DNA of 64,000 nucleotides from assembly GCA_027491235.1 (NCBI GenBank), contig JAIXWO010000022.1, positions 434,001 through 498,000 of the forward strand, read 5' to 3'. Every line of letters starts with the position of its first letter. Position 1 is the first letter of the stretch. Positions 42,931-52,225 of this stretch are shown in pieces. The notes under the pieces were generated by a model. That model was not told the DNA's origin. It ran no database searches and saw only the letters and a program-made list of their open reading frames with translations. Source of the stretch: Sphingomonadales bacterium (GTDB taxonomy: Bacteria > Pseudomonadota > Alphaproteobacteria > Sphingomonadales > Sphingomonadaceae). The position numbers and the translations under genes are program-made.

Positions 42931-44544
42931 ATGGCCAAGTATAACACCCTGACACGGCACGGTTCGATGATCGCGCTGGTCGCAACGTCCGTTTTTGCAT
43001 CACCGGCACAGGCGCGGACGGATGTGTCGCCCTATTTGGAAGTCGGCCAGATCGCGACGGCGGACCTCAAGAACGGCGGAGACGTGCTGACCTACAGCAC
43101 GGTTGCGGCGGGCGTTGATGCCTCGATCAGTGGCCCTCGGGCTGAAGTGCAGGCGAATTACCGCTATGAGCGGCGTTTTGCTTGGCAGAAGGATGTCGCG
43201 GACGAGACGGTTCATACCGGTATCCTCCGTGCACGGATGGACGTGGCGCCAGAATTGCTAAGCATTGAGGCTGGCGCCTTGGCGACACGTGTCCGCACGG
43301 ACATTCGTGGGGAAGCCGCACCTCTGCTCGTCGGCAATGTGTCGAACACGTCTCAACTCTATTCGGTCTATGCCGGTCCGTCACTGGCGACGTCTGTCGG
43401 TGCGCTTGATGTGGCCGCCGCTTATCGCGTCGGCTATACCAAGGTGGAGGCCAATGACGGCCTGATCCTGCCGGTGGGGCAGCCTGAGCTCGACCAGTTT
43501 GACGACTCGGTGTCGCACTTTGCCACGGCAAGTATCGGCATGCAGCCAGGCACTCTGCCCTTCGGCTGGTCGGTGTCTGGCGCCTATGAACGCGAGGATG
43601 CGAGCCAACTGGATCAACGCTTTGAAGGCAAGAATGTTCGTGGCGACGTAACATTCCCCATCACCCCGACGGTCGCTCTTGTCGGTGGCGTCGGCTATGA
43701 GGATATCCAGATCAGTCAGCGTCCAGTCCTGCTGGATCCGACCGGCGGACCCGTTGTGGATGGCAATGGTCGCTTCGTCACGGACGCCGCTGCGGGACGC
43801 CAACTCGCTTATGAATTTGACGGGCTCTATTGGGATGCCGGTGTTCTCTGGCAACCGAGCAGCCGCACGTCTCTCGAAGCGCGCGCCGGGCGCCGTTATG
43901 GCTCGATGACGTATTTCGGGACGTTCAGCTGGCAGGCAACGCAGAATAGCGGGCTGCAGCTGGCCGTTTATGATGAGTTGCAGACCTTCGGCCAGCAGTT
44001 GAGCGATAATCTGTCGCGCCTGCCGACATCCTTCAATGTGCCGCGTAATGCCTTGGCCAATAACTTGAATGGTTGTGTGTTCGGTGGGGCTGGATCGGGT
44101 GGCTGCCTGAATGATGCGCTGGGCGCGATCAACACCTCCGCCTATCGCAGCCGTGGCCTTGCGCTCTTGTGGTCAACCACGCGCGGTCGTTTCAACGCTG
44201 GCGTTGGCGGTGGGTACACCCAACGCAAATTTGTCGCGCCGACGCAGGCCGGGGTCTTCTCGACCAACGGTGTGAAGGATGAGATGTGGTATGCGCAGGG
44301 TAATGTTGGTTACGCGCTGTCGCCGCGGACGGACTTCACCGGCGATGTTTATGTGACCTTGTTTGATCCGGGCATCGTCGGCGCGGGGAACGTGACTTCG
44401 CTGGGCGGCACCGGGGCACTGACCCACCGCTTTACCCGCAACCTCGACGCCAATGCCACGCTCGGTCTTTATTCGACCCGTGTGGAGGGCTTCACCAGCG
44501 ATCTGGTCGCCTCGGCCTTTGCCGGTCTGCGGTACTCATTCTAA
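42931..44544 (+). CDS. XrtA/PEP-CTERM-associated outer-membrane beta-barrel protein
   Basis: 537 residues with a signal peptide of about 29 (ending A-Q-A) and a long series of amphipathic strands; the final residues A-F-A-G-L-R-Y-S-F give the terminal Phe of an outer-membrane barrel. I recognise it as the TIGR03016-like barrel always found next to the XrtA kinase and ATPase. Homologues are sometimes mislabelled as YajC, which it does not resemble. Probable role is exopolysaccharide passage or anchoring at the outer membrane; evidence is by context. Its stop shares a base with the next gene's start. Confidence 0.8.
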   Translation: MAKYNTLTRHGSMIALVATSVFASPAQARTDVSPYLEVGQIATADLKNGGDVLTYSTVAAGVDASISGPRAEVQANYRYERRFAWQKDVADETVHTGILRARMDVAPELLSIEAGALATRVRTDIRGEAAPLLVGNVSNTSQLYSVYAGPSLATSVGALDVAAAYRVGYTKVEANDGLILPVGQPELDQFDDSVSHFATASIGMQPGTLPFGWSVSGAYEREDASQLDQRFEGKNVRGDVTFPITPTVALVGGVGYEDIQISQRPVLLDPTGGPVVDGNGRFVTDAAAGRQLAYEFDGLYWDAGVLWQPSSRTSLEARAGRRYGSMTYFGTFSWQATQNSGLQLAVYDELQTFGQQLSDNLSRLPTSFNVPRNALANNLNGCVFGGAGSGGCLNDALGAINTSAYRSRGLALLWSTTRGRFNAGVGGGYTQRKFVAPTQAGVFSTNGVKDEMWYAQGNVGYALSPRTDFTGDVYVTLFDPGIVGAGNVTSLGGTGALTHRFTRNLDANATLGLYSTRVEGFTSDLVASAFAGLRYSF

Positions 44545-45602
44545 TGGGAAGTGAAAGTCCAGTGTCTATGGATACCGAACATTATGGCCTCACGGGCCGG
44601 CCCTTCCAGCTCACGCCTGATGCAAGCTTCTGGTACGAAAGTGCCACGCACCGAAAGGCGATGGCCTATCTCGGCTATGGCCTTGCGCTGGGCGAAGGTT
44701 TCATCGTCATCACCGGCGAGATCGGCGCGGGTAAGACGACGCTTTTGTCGCACCTTCTGGAGACGATCGATCCCAACCGGGTAGAGGCCATCCAATTGGC
44801 TTCGACGCTGGTGCGCGGGGACGATGTGCTGAAGCTTGTCGCCCATGCGATGGGGGAAGATTGCAGCGGTTCTGATCGGGCAAAGGTACTGACCGTCATT
44901 GAGGCGCAGCTGAAGGAGCGCGCGCGCGCAGGGAAGCGCGTGTTGATTGTCGTCGACGAAGTGCAGAACATGACGATCGGCGCGCTGGAAGAGCTGCGCA
45001 TGGTCTCCAACTTCTCAACCGGCAGCCAGCCGGTGGTGCAGTTACTTCTGCTGGGGCAGCCCGAGTTTAAGGACACGATTGCCTCAGCACCGCTTGAACA
45101 GTTGAAGCAGCGGGTCATCGCGACGCATCACCTTGGCCCGATGGAGGCTGAGGAAGTTCAGCCCTATATCGAACACCGGCTCCGCAATGTCGGCTGGCAG
45201 GGGCGTCCTCGCATCTCCGAAGAGTCCGTTGAACAGGTCTTTGAACGCAGTGGCGGTATTCCCCGGCGCATCAATCAGATGATGACGCGGGCGATGCTGA
45301 TGGCGGCGCTGGAAGACAGCGATGTCGTATCGGACAGCCTGATGGTATCGGTCATCGCAGACCTCTCCCGCGAGGAAGAAGCGGGCCGCCCTGTTGCAGA
45401 TGCGCTTGGATCCGATACATCATCGGGCACGGCGTCGGCACTGATCACAGATGATGTCGCGCTCGACATCGTGGCGCGTATCACGATACTTGAAGCCCAA
45501 GTCGCGGAACAGGAAGCCACACTTCGCCGTGTGCTGAACCTGCTGATCGATTGGGTCGAACGCGAAAATGTGGGACGTCGTGTTCCCGTCGCTGCCGTCT
45601 GA
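44544..45602 (+). CDS. XrtA/PEP-CTERM system-associated ATPase (GspA/ExeA-like)
   Basis: 352 residues. AAA+ fold: F-x-L-T-P-D-A-S-F-W-Y near 21-31, Walker A G-E-I-G-A-G-K-T-T at 58-66, Walker B V-L-I-V-V-D-E-V-Q near 132-140, then L-L-L-L-G-Q-P-E-F near 167-175 and an arginine-rich sensor region (G-I-P-R-R-I-N). TIGR03015 type. The C-terminal ~50 residues form a coiled coil. Likely energises or times assembly of the EPS export apparatus. An internal ATG at 44568 (M-D-T-E-H-Y-G) is the alternative start and gives a more typical N-terminus. Confidence 0.88.
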   Translation: MGSESPVSMDTEHYGLTGRPFQLTPDASFWYESATHRKAMAYLGYGLALGEGFIVITGEIGAGKTTLLSHLLETIDPNRVEAIQLASTLVRGDDVLKLVAHAMGEDCSGSDRAKVLTVIEAQLKERARAGKRVLIVVDEVQNMTIGALEELRMVSNFSTGSQPVVQLLLLGQPEFKDTIASAPLEQLKQRVIATHHLGPMEAEEVQPYIEHRLRNVGWQGRPRISEESVEQVFERSGGIPRRINQMMTRAMLMAALEDSDVVSDSLMVSVIADLSREEEAGRPVADALGSDTSSGTASALITDDVALDIVARITILEAQVAEQEATLRRVLNLLIDWVERENVGRRVPVAAV

Positions 45603-45614
45603 CCAAGGTGTGCG

Positions 45615-46460
45615 ATGATCCGAAATGCCTTGTCTGTCGATGTGGAAGACTGGTTCCAGGTCGGTGCCTTTGAAACCGTCATCCGCAAGGAGGACTGGCC
45701 CCATTATCCTGTGCGCGTTGAGGCAAACACCGACGCTGTTCTTCAGCTCTTTGCCGATTCAGACGTAAAGGCGACGTTCTTCACGCTGGGCTGGGTCGCT
45801 GAGCGCTTTCCCGCCCTGATCCGCCGGATCGCCGAGCAGGGGCATGAAGTGGCGAGCCACGGATGCGACCATAAGCGCGTGTTCCAGATGTCGCCGGATG
45901 AATTCGCAGCAGACATCGCGACATCAAAGGCGCAGTTGGAGGATGCAGGCGGGGTTGCTGTTGCGGGATATCGCGCGCCCAATTTCTCCATTGATCAGCG
46001 CACGCCATGGGCACATGGCCTCCTTGCGGAAGCGGGTTATCTGTATTCGTCAAGTGTCGCGCCGCTGGCCCATGATCATTATGGCTGGCCGCAGTCGCCT
46101 CGCTTCTTATGGAAGCCGTTGTCAGATGCGGACCTGCTCGAACTGCCGGTATCGACGGTGCGGGTGGGTGGACGGAACTTTGCGGCCGGTGGTGGTGGGT
46201 TCTTCCGCCTGCTGCCTTATCCCGTGTCCCGCGCGACGATTGGCCGCGTGAACGGGGAGGGGCGGCCCGCCGTCTTCTATTTTCATCCATGGGATATGGA
46301 TCCCGGCCAGCCCTTCATGGCGAATGCGCCGTTGAAGTCGCGCCTGCGGCACTACACCAATCTGTCCAAGATGGCGGGCAAGCTGCGCCGGGTGACACGC
46401 GACTTTGGCTGGGGACGGGTAGATGAGGTTGTGGCGGACGAGCGCGGGCGCCTGTCATGA
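45615..46460 (+). CDS. XrtA system polysaccharide deacetylase
   Basis: 281 residues, no signal peptide. NodB-type domain with D-V-E-D (Asp9, Asp12) as base and metal ligand, H-E-V-A-S-H-G-C-D-H near 76-85 (metal His), R-A-P-N-F-S near 120-125 and the C-terminal H-P-W-D-M-D-P-G-Q-P near 219-228, which marks the DUF3473-bearing TIGR03006 type. Removes N-acetyl groups from exopolysaccharide or its lipid-linked precursor. Ends in an ATGA overlap with the FemAB gene. Confidence 0.9.
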   Translation: MIRNALSVDVEDWFQVGAFETVIRKEDWPHYPVRVEANTDAVLQLFADSDVKATFFTLGWVAERFPALIRRIAEQGHEVASHGCDHKRVFQMSPDEFAADIATSKAQLEDAGGVAVAGYRAPNFSIDQRTPWAHGLLAEAGYLYSSSVAPLAHDHYGWPQSPRFLWKPLSDADLLELPVSTVRVGGRNFAAGGGGFFRLLPYPVSRATIGRVNGEGRPAVFYFHPWDMDPGQPFMANAPLKSRLRHYTNLSKMAGKLRRVTRDFGWGRVDEVVADERGRLS

Positions 46461-47518
46461 ACGTGCCTGCGACCTTCGCGCCCATCGTGACCCGTCTCGC
46501 CATTCTTGCTGATGTGGCCGAGGTGTCCCGCATTGAGAGCTTCGTAGCGGCCCATCCGAGCTCGACGCCCTTCCACCGTCCGGCGTGGAGCATCGCCATT
46601 GAGCGGGGATGTGGCGCGAAATCGCATTATCTTTTGGCAGAGCGTGACGGCGATTTGATCGCTGTGCTGCCGCTGCATGAGATCCGTTCTCCGCTCTTTG
46701 GCAATGCGCTGGTCTCCTCGGGCTTTGCTGTCGGCGGGGGGATTCTTGGTGAGGCGCCGGTCTTGGCCGAAGAGGCGCTGCAGTTGGCAATGCGCCTCGG
46801 ATGCCAGACGATTGAGTTGCGTGGAGGAACGCTCCCTGTCTCCGGCTGGAAGATCGACACGGAAACCTATCTTGGCTTTCGGCAAGAGCTGAAGGCTGAT
46901 GACGAAGCTCAATTGCTCGCCATTCCGCGCAAGCAGCGCGCCGAAGTTCGGCGGGCCTTGGGCCTCGAACTTGATGTCAGTGTGGGCAAAAGCGCGCAGC
47001 TGATCGAAGGCCATTATCAGGTCTATTCCGAGAGCGTCCGCAATCTGGGAACGCCCGTTTTCCCGCGCAGCCTGTTCAAAGAGGTTCTCACGGCTTTTGG
47101 CGAAGATGCGGACATTCTCACTGTCAGCCATAAGGGAAGGGCGCTTTCGTCTGTCCTCTCGCTCTACCATCAGGGCATAGTCATGCCCTATTGGGGCGGC
47201 GGCGTTGCCGATGCGCGGACCTGGCGCGCGAACGAGTTGATGTATTACGCCCTGATGCTTCATGCACGGGCGAAGAAGGGCTGCCACAGCTTCGATTTCG
47301 GTCGGTCCAAAGCGGGCACTGGTCCTGCATCGTTCAAGAAGAATTTCGGCTTCGAGCCCAAGGTGCTGCACTATGCCAAGCGGGCGCTGGACGGGGGCGA
47401 GATCCGCGATATCAATCCGCTCAGCCCCAAATACCGGATGCAGATTGCCTTGTGGCAGAAGCTTCCGCTCCCCGTCGCGAACATGATAGGTCCATGGATA
47501 TCCCGGGGGCTGGGATGA
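46457..47518 (+). CDS. FemAB-family protein, XrtA/PEP-CTERM-associated
   Basis: 353 residues, cytoplasmic. Double GNAT (FemABX/BioF2) fold: P-F-H-R-P-A-W near 36-42, a G-x-x-L-x-x-x-P-V segment near 92-100, R-x-x-V-R-R-A-L near 161-168 and the C-terminal L-Y-H-Q-G-I-V-M-P-Y-W-G-G-G near 236-249, followed by F-D-F-G-R-S-K near 279-285. TIGR03019 type. FemAB proteins transfer amino-acyl groups from tRNA to an amine; here it may decorate the polysaccharide or its anchor. Overlaps both neighbours by four bases. Confidence 0.87.
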   Translation: MNVPATFAPIVTRLAILADVAEVSRIESFVAAHPSSTPFHRPAWSIAIERGCGAKSHYLLAERDGDLIAVLPLHEIRSPLFGNALVSSGFAVGGGILGEAPVLAEEALQLAMRLGCQTIELRGGTLPVSGWKIDTETYLGFRQELKADDEAQLLAIPRKQRAEVRRALGLELDVSVGKSAQLIEGHYQVYSESVRNLGTPVFPRSLFKEVLTAFGEDADILTVSHKGRALSSVLSLYHQGIVMPYWGGGVADARTWRANELMYYALMLHARAKKGCHSFDFGRSKAGTGPASFKKNFGFEPKVLHYAKRALDGGEIRDINPLSPKYRMQIALWQKLPLPVANMIGPWISRGLG

Positions 47519-48729
47519 ATGGCGATATTCTGTTTCTGGCGCATAGGCAGCCTTTCCCGCCCAATCGCGGGGATAGCATCCGCAGCTGGAGCATCCTGAA
47601 GGCACTGGCCAAGCTTGGGCCTGTTCATCTGGTTTCCTTTGGCGATGACGATCCTGAGACACGTCATGCGCTTGAGCGGGTGTGCGCGTCAGTTCACCTG
47701 ATCCGGAACCAACGCAGCAAGACGTCGGCCATGGCGGCAGCGTTGGTGTCTGGTCGTCCGGCATCAGTTGAGATGTTCCGGTCGACCGCCTTTGCAAATG
47801 CGGTGGATGATCTGATTGGCTCGCGCGATATTGCTGCCGTCTATGCCTTTTCAGGCCAAATGGGCCAGTATGTGAGCGCCCTGCCGCAATCTGTGCGCTT
47901 CATCATGGACTTTACAGACGTCGACTCCGAAAAATTCGCGTCCTATGGTCGTACGGCCGGTGGCGTGGCGGGTTTTGCCAACCGCTTTGAGGCGCGTCGG
48001 TTGCGGGCGTTTGAATTGCAGATCGCCAGACGCGCAGACATAAACTTGTTCGTCAGTGGAGCCGAAGAGCAGCTGTTTCGTCGTGTGGTAGGAAAGGGCA
48101 ACGTCCCGCTCGGGACCCTCGAAAACGGAGTGGATCTTGATCGGTTTTCGCCCGGTCACGCTCTTTGCGACAATATTGAGCCTGGCGCGCCGCTGATCGT
48201 GTTTACCGGGCAGATGGATTATCCCCCCAATGTGGATGCGGCGTCCTTCTTTGCGCGGGAGGTTTTGCCGATTGTGCGAGACCGGCAGGCTGACGCCCGC
48301 TTCGCGATCGTCGGTCGTGCGCCAACAGAGGATGTGCGCCAGCTTGCAGATTTGCCCGGTGTCATGGTGACAGGCGAGGTACCGGACACCCGGCCTTGGC
48401 TTGCCTCGGCGCGTGTCGTGGTCGCTCCCTTGCGGATTGCGCGTGGCATTCAGAATAAGGTTCTGGAGGCCATGGCGTCGGGTAAGGCTGTCGTCGCTTC
48501 CCCGGAAGCCGCGGAAGGCATTGATGCCTGCAATGGCCAAGAGATTCTGATCGCCGGGAGTGCGGCTGCGCAGGCAGATGCGATCATCTCGCTCTTGCAC
48601 GATCCTGTCAGACGGGAGCGGATGGAACTGGCTGCCCGAGCCGCCATGGAGGCGCGGTATAGCTGGGATGCCAAGATGGCCCCGCTTGCCGCGTTTGTAT
48701 TCCCGTCCAACGAACGGGTGGCTGCGTGA
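47515..48729 (+). CDS. XrtA/PEP-CTERM system glycosyltransferase (TIGR03087 type)
   Basis: 404 residues from the ATG at 47515 (ATGA overlap with the FemAB stop). GT-B fold of family GT4. N-terminal domain starts I-L-F-L-A-H-R-Q-P-F-P-P-N-R-G-D near 5-20, the acceptor-side motif; the C-terminal donor domain has V-F-T-G-Q-M-D-Y-P-P-N near 229-239, V-V-V-A-P-L-R-I-A-R-G-I-Q-N-K-V-L-E-A-M near 301-320 and the E-A-M-A-S-G-K near 318-324. Adds a hexose during repeat-unit assembly. It hands over to the exosortase gene by a GTGA overlap. Confidence 0.88.
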   Translation: MNGDILFLAHRQPFPPNRGDSIRSWSILKALAKLGPVHLVSFGDDDPETRHALERVCASVHLIRNQRSKTSAMAAALVSGRPASVEMFRSTAFANAVDDLIGSRDIAAVYAFSGQMGQYVSALPQSVRFIMDFTDVDSEKFASYGRTAGGVAGFANRFEARRLRAFELQIARRADINLFVSGAEEQLFRRVVGKGNVPLGTLENGVDLDRFSPGHALCDNIEPGAPLIVFTGQMDYPPNVDAASFFAREVLPIVRDRQADARFAIVGRAPTEDVRQLADLPGVMVTGEVPDTRPWLASARVVVAPLRIARGIQNKVLEAMASGKAVVASPEAAEGIDACNGQEILIAGSAAAQADAIISLLHDPVRRERMELAARAAMEARYSWDAKMAPLAAFVFPSNERVAA

Positions 48730-50273
48730 GCCGGGCGACGAGCAACGCGGCGTTAGGTTCGCCCGCAAAGGGCATCCCATCCGCATGGCGGCTCCCACTG
48801 TTTCAGATGGCTGCGGCGGCACTGGGCCTATGCCTGTTGTTTGCGTCTGACCTGCGCGACATGGTGGCGATCTGGCTCACGGCCTCAACTTATAATCACT
48901 GTGCCCTTATTCCCTTTCTGAGCGGCTGGCTTGCCTGGCAGCGCCGGGATGAACTGGCCCATCTCACGCCGCAGCCGTCTTTGGCGGGCCTGCTGCTGCT
49001 TGGCTCTGGGGCCGCGCTCTGGCTGTTGGGGGATGCAGGAGAGGTGGCGGTGGCGCGGCAAACCGCATTGGTGCTGATGCTGCAATCGCTCGTGCCACTC
49101 TTCCTTGGGCTGACGCTGTCCCGGGCGCTTCTGTTTCCAGTCGCTTATTTGTTGTTTTGTGTGCCCATCGGTGAGGAGCTGCTTCCGGTCCTCCAGACCC
49201 TGACCGCGAAAATGTCGATGGCGATGCTCGATTGGGTTGGCATACCGGCGCATATCGAAGGGATCTTCATCACCACCCCCAATGGTTATTACAAAGTGGC
49301 CGAAGCCTGTGCCGGCGTGAAGTTTCTGGTCGCGATGGTCGCGTATGGAGCGCTGGTCGCGAATATGTGCTTCCGGGCATGGTCACGCCGCATTGCCTTC
49401 ATGGCGGCGTGCATCATCATCCCGATTCTTGCTAACGGGGTCCGCGCCTTTGCGACCATGTATGTGGGCTATCTGACGACCGCTGATACGGCATCCAGCT
49501 TTGACCATGTCTTTTATGGCTGGTTCTTCTTCGCCATGGTCATGGCGCTGGTCATGGCGATGGCCTGGCCTTTTTTTGACCGCAAGCTGACAGACCCCTG
49601 GCTTGCGCAGCAGGTCATCAGCGATGGTCGGCCGGCGAGAACGTCGTCACGCATCCTTGTTCCGGCGATTCTGATCGCGCTGGCGCCGATTGGCTGGTCG
49701 CATGTGAGTGCGGCCATTGGCCGTGTGCCGATGCCTGCGCCTATTGGATTGCCCACTATTTCCGGTTGGTCGCGTGTCGAGCCGAAAGGCCTTGTCCCAT
49801 GGGCGCCACGATATGCGGGCGCAGATCATCTCGTCATCGGGCATTATGCGGACGGCAAAGGGCGTATCGTTGATCTCGCCATTGTTCTTTACGCCTCGCA
49901 GGCGGAAGGACGGGAGATCATCGGCTATGGCCAAGGTGCGGCAGGGCTTGACGCCGACCGCTGGGTCTGGTCCTCGGCAGGTCCGATGATCGACACTGCC
50001 CGAACCGAATATCTGACGGCACCCGGAGCCATCCGACGTCTGGCCGCGACATGGTATGTGGCGGGCGGGCGCGTGACGGGATCACCAATTCGGGTGAAGC
50101 TCGACACCATGGTGTCGCGCCTTGTCGGGCGGGATCAAGCTGTTGCGGCCGTCATCGTGTCTGCGCAGGACCGGGAAGGTTTCCCGGCAGATGCGGCAGT
50201 GCGCGCCTTTACGCAGGGCCTCGGTAGCCCTGAGAAGATTGCAGCCCAAGCCATCACAGAGGCGCGGCGATAA
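48726..50273 (+). CDS. xrtA: Exosortase A fused to an EpsI domain
   Basis: 515 residues from a GTG at 48726 (GTGA overlap with the glycosyltransferase stop). Residues ~25-285 are the exosortase: about eight membrane helices with the catalytic triad Cys195 (E-A-C-A-G), Arg240 (N-G-V-R-A-F) and His261 (F-D-H-V-F-Y-G-W). Residues ~300-515 are the EpsI domain, a periplasmic domain with one helix near 303-320. Exosortase A cleaves PEP-CTERM sorting signals and is thought to transfer the protein to polysaccharide or lipid. The XrtA-EpsI fusion is known in sphingomonads and other proteobacteria. No PEP-CTERM substrate gene is seen in this window, so its substrates must lie elsewhere. Confidence 0.92.
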   Translation: MSRATSNAALGSPAKGIPSAWRLPLFQMAAAALGLCLLFASDLRDMVAIWLTASTYNHCALIPFLSGWLAWQRRDELAHLTPQPSLAGLLLLGSGAALWLLGDAGEVAVARQTALVLMLQSLVPLFLGLTLSRALLFPVAYLLFCVPIGEELLPVLQTLTAKMSMAMLDWVGIPAHIEGIFITTPNGYYKVAEACAGVKFLVAMVAYGALVANMCFRAWSRRIAFMAACIIIPILANGVRAFATMYVGYLTTADTASSFDHVFYGWFFFAMVMALVMAMAWPFFDRKLTDPWLAQQVISDGRPARTSSRILVPAILIALAPIGWSHVSAAIGRVPMPAPIGLPTISGWSRVEPKGLVPWAPRYAGADHLVIGHYADGKGRIVDLAIVLYASQAEGREIIGYGQGAAGLDADRWVWSSAGPMIDTARTEYLTAPGAIRRLAATWYVAGGRVTGSPIRVKLDTMVSRLVGRDQAVAAVIVSAQDREGFPADAAVRAFTQGLGSPEKIAAQAITEARR

Positions 50274-50276
50274 TCC

Positions 50277-52169
50277 ATGTGCGGCATCGCAGGCCTTTTT
50301 CATCTGGAGACGGCAAAGCCGGTTGCCGAAGCGCGTGTGCGGGCGATGGCGGATGCACAGGCACATCGCGGCCCGGATGGTTCGGGTGTCTGGACCGCAC
50401 CCGGCGTGGGTTTGGGTCATCGGCGTCTGTCCATCATTGACGTTGCGGGAAGCCCGCAGCCCATGCACGCCGCAGACGGGCAGCTTACAATCATCTTCAA
50501 TGGCGAGATCTATAACTTTCAGGAGTTGCGGGAAGAGCTGAAGCGCCTCGGCCATATCTTTACAACATCAGGCGACACAGAGGTCATCCTCCACGGCTAT
50601 CGGCAATGGGGCCCGCAGGTGCTGCCCCGGCTGAACGGCATGTTCGCCTTTGCCATCCATGATGCGCGCACGCAGCAACTCTTCCTTGCCCGTGACCGCT
50701 TTGGCGTAAAGCCGCTTCATTACATGATGTTGGCAGATGGCAGTGTTGCGTTCTCCTCAGAACTCAAAGGACTGCTCGCCAATCCGGCAGTCCGGCGGGA
50801 GCCCGATGTCCGGGCGGTCGAGGATTATATGGCGTTCGGCTATGTGCCTGATGACGCGTGCATCGTCGCCGGCGTGCGGAAGCTTCCCGCTGGCAGCTTT
50901 CTAATGCTGTCCCGCGGCAAGCCGCTGCCGCAGCCGTCCATCTGGTGGGATTTGGATTTCAGTCAACGGACCAGCGCATCCATCGGGTCGTTGCAAGAAG
51001 AACTGCGCCACTTGCTTCATGACGCCGTGGCATCGCGCATGGTGGCGGACGTGCCGTTGGGCGCGTTTCTTTCTGGCGGTGTCGACAGCTCGACTGTCGT
51101 TGCCTTCATGGCGGAGATCAGCGCAAAGCCAGTTGAAACCTGCTCCATTGGCTTTGACGTCGGGGCACTGGACGAAACCCAGTTTGCGGACCGTGTGGCC
51201 GCCAGATTTGGCACACATCATCGTAAGCGGACAGTCGCCTCTGATGATTTTGCGGCGATGAACATTCTAGCTGACGCCTTTGACGAACCTTTTGCCGATG
51301 CGTCGGCCCTGCCGACCTGGCGGGTCTGCCAACTTGCTCGGGAAACGGTGACAGTTGCTCTGTCGGGCGATGGGGCGGACGAAGCCTTTGCCGGGTATCG
51401 CCGCCACAAATTCCAACATGCCGAAGAGCGGATACGTGGCCTCCTTCCGGCGGGGTTGCGTCATGGCGTCTTCGGTGCGCTTGGCCGTCATTATCCCAAG
51501 GCAGATTGGGCGCCGCGTTTTCTACGCGCAAAGACGACCTTCCAGTCGCTCGCGCGTGGCGGAGGAGAGGCTTATGCGCGGTCGGTGGGTGTTACGTTGC
51601 CGGAACAGCGCTCCAGTTTGTTCACCGGTGCATTTCAAAGAAGCCTTTCCGGCCACCGCGCTGAAGACCGCTACATCACGGCCATGGCCAATGCTCCGGC
51701 CCGTGAAGCCTTGGATCGGGCGCAATATGCCGACATGAAGATCTGGCTACCGGGAGACATTCTGACCAAGGTGGATCGCACCAGCATGAATGTGAGCCTC
51801 GAGGCGCGGGAGCCGCTGCTCGACTATAAGCTTGTCGAATTCGCGGCGCGTCTGCCGGTCTCGCTACGTTTGAGCGGTGGGGAAGGGAAGTGGCTCCTCA
51901 AAAAGACGATGGAAGGTCATCTGCCCGATGACATTCTCTATCGGCAGAAAATGGGCTTTGTGACGCCAATCTCGGCGTGGTTTAAAGGTCCGCTGGCAGA
52001 AGAGGCGGCTGATCTAGCGACCAGCTCTACATTGGCAGAAACTGGCTGGTTTGATGCCGCCATCATCGCCAAGGCGGCACGTGACCATAAGTCCGGGCTG
52101 GCCGACAATGGCCGGCTGCTGTGGCAGTTGGTTATGCTCGAAAAGTCGGTGAAGCGCGTGTTTGGCTAA
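50277..52169 (+). CDS. XrtA/PEP-CTERM system amidotransferase (asparagine synthase-like)
   Basis: 630 residues. Class II glutamine amidotransferase N-terminus with catalytic Cys2 (M-C-G-I-A-G), R-G-P-D-G near 37-41 and N-G-E-I-Y-N near 78-83; then a synthetase domain with the PP-loop F-L-S-G-G-V-D-S-S near 263-271 and a second region A-L-S-G-D-G-A-D-E near 362-370. TIGR03108 type. Compared with AsnB it most likely amidates a sugar acid (uronic) of the exopolysaccharide with glutamine as nitrogen donor, using ATP. Only three bases follow the exosortase stop. Last gene of the EPS transcript; a 56-base gap separates it from the convergent truA. Confidence 0.9.
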   Translation: MCGIAGLFHLETAKPVAEARVRAMADAQAHRGPDGSGVWTAPGVGLGHRRLSIIDVAGSPQPMHAADGQLTIIFNGEIYNFQELREELKRLGHIFTTSGDTEVILHGYRQWGPQVLPRLNGMFAFAIHDARTQQLFLARDRFGVKPLHYMMLADGSVAFSSELKGLLANPAVRREPDVRAVEDYMAFGYVPDDACIVAGVRKLPAGSFLMLSRGKPLPQPSIWWDLDFSQRTSASIGSLQEELRHLLHDAVASRMVADVPLGAFLSGGVDSSTVVAFMAEISAKPVETCSIGFDVGALDETQFADRVAARFGTHHRKRTVASDDFAAMNILADAFDEPFADASALPTWRVCQLARETVTVALSGDGADEAFAGYRRHKFQHAEERIRGLLPAGLRHGVFGALGRHYPKADWAPRFLRAKTTFQSLARGGGEAYARSVGVTLPEQRSSLFTGAFQRSLSGHRAEDRYITAMANAPAREALDRAQYADMKIWLPGDILTKVDRTSMNVSLEAREPLLDYKLVEFAARLPVSLRLSGGEGKWLLKKTMEGHLPDDILYRQKMGFVTPISAWFKGPLAEEAADLATSSTLAETGWFDAAIIAKAARDHKSGLADNGRLLWQLVMLEKSVKRVFG

Positions 52170-52225
52170 GGGCGACGGGTGGTAGGATCGCTGCAGCGCC
52201 TCCGACCCCAATACTGGACCAAGGA

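Noticed and set aside
42931-44544. YajC (preprotein translocase) annotation for the XrtA barrel
   Set aside because: YajC is about 110 residues with one helix; this is a 537-residue signal-peptide barrel ending in Phe.
52170-52225. Palindrome CGCTGCAGCG between the amidotransferase and truA as a terminator
   Set aside because: Only a ten-base palindrome with no loop and no T-run on either strand.
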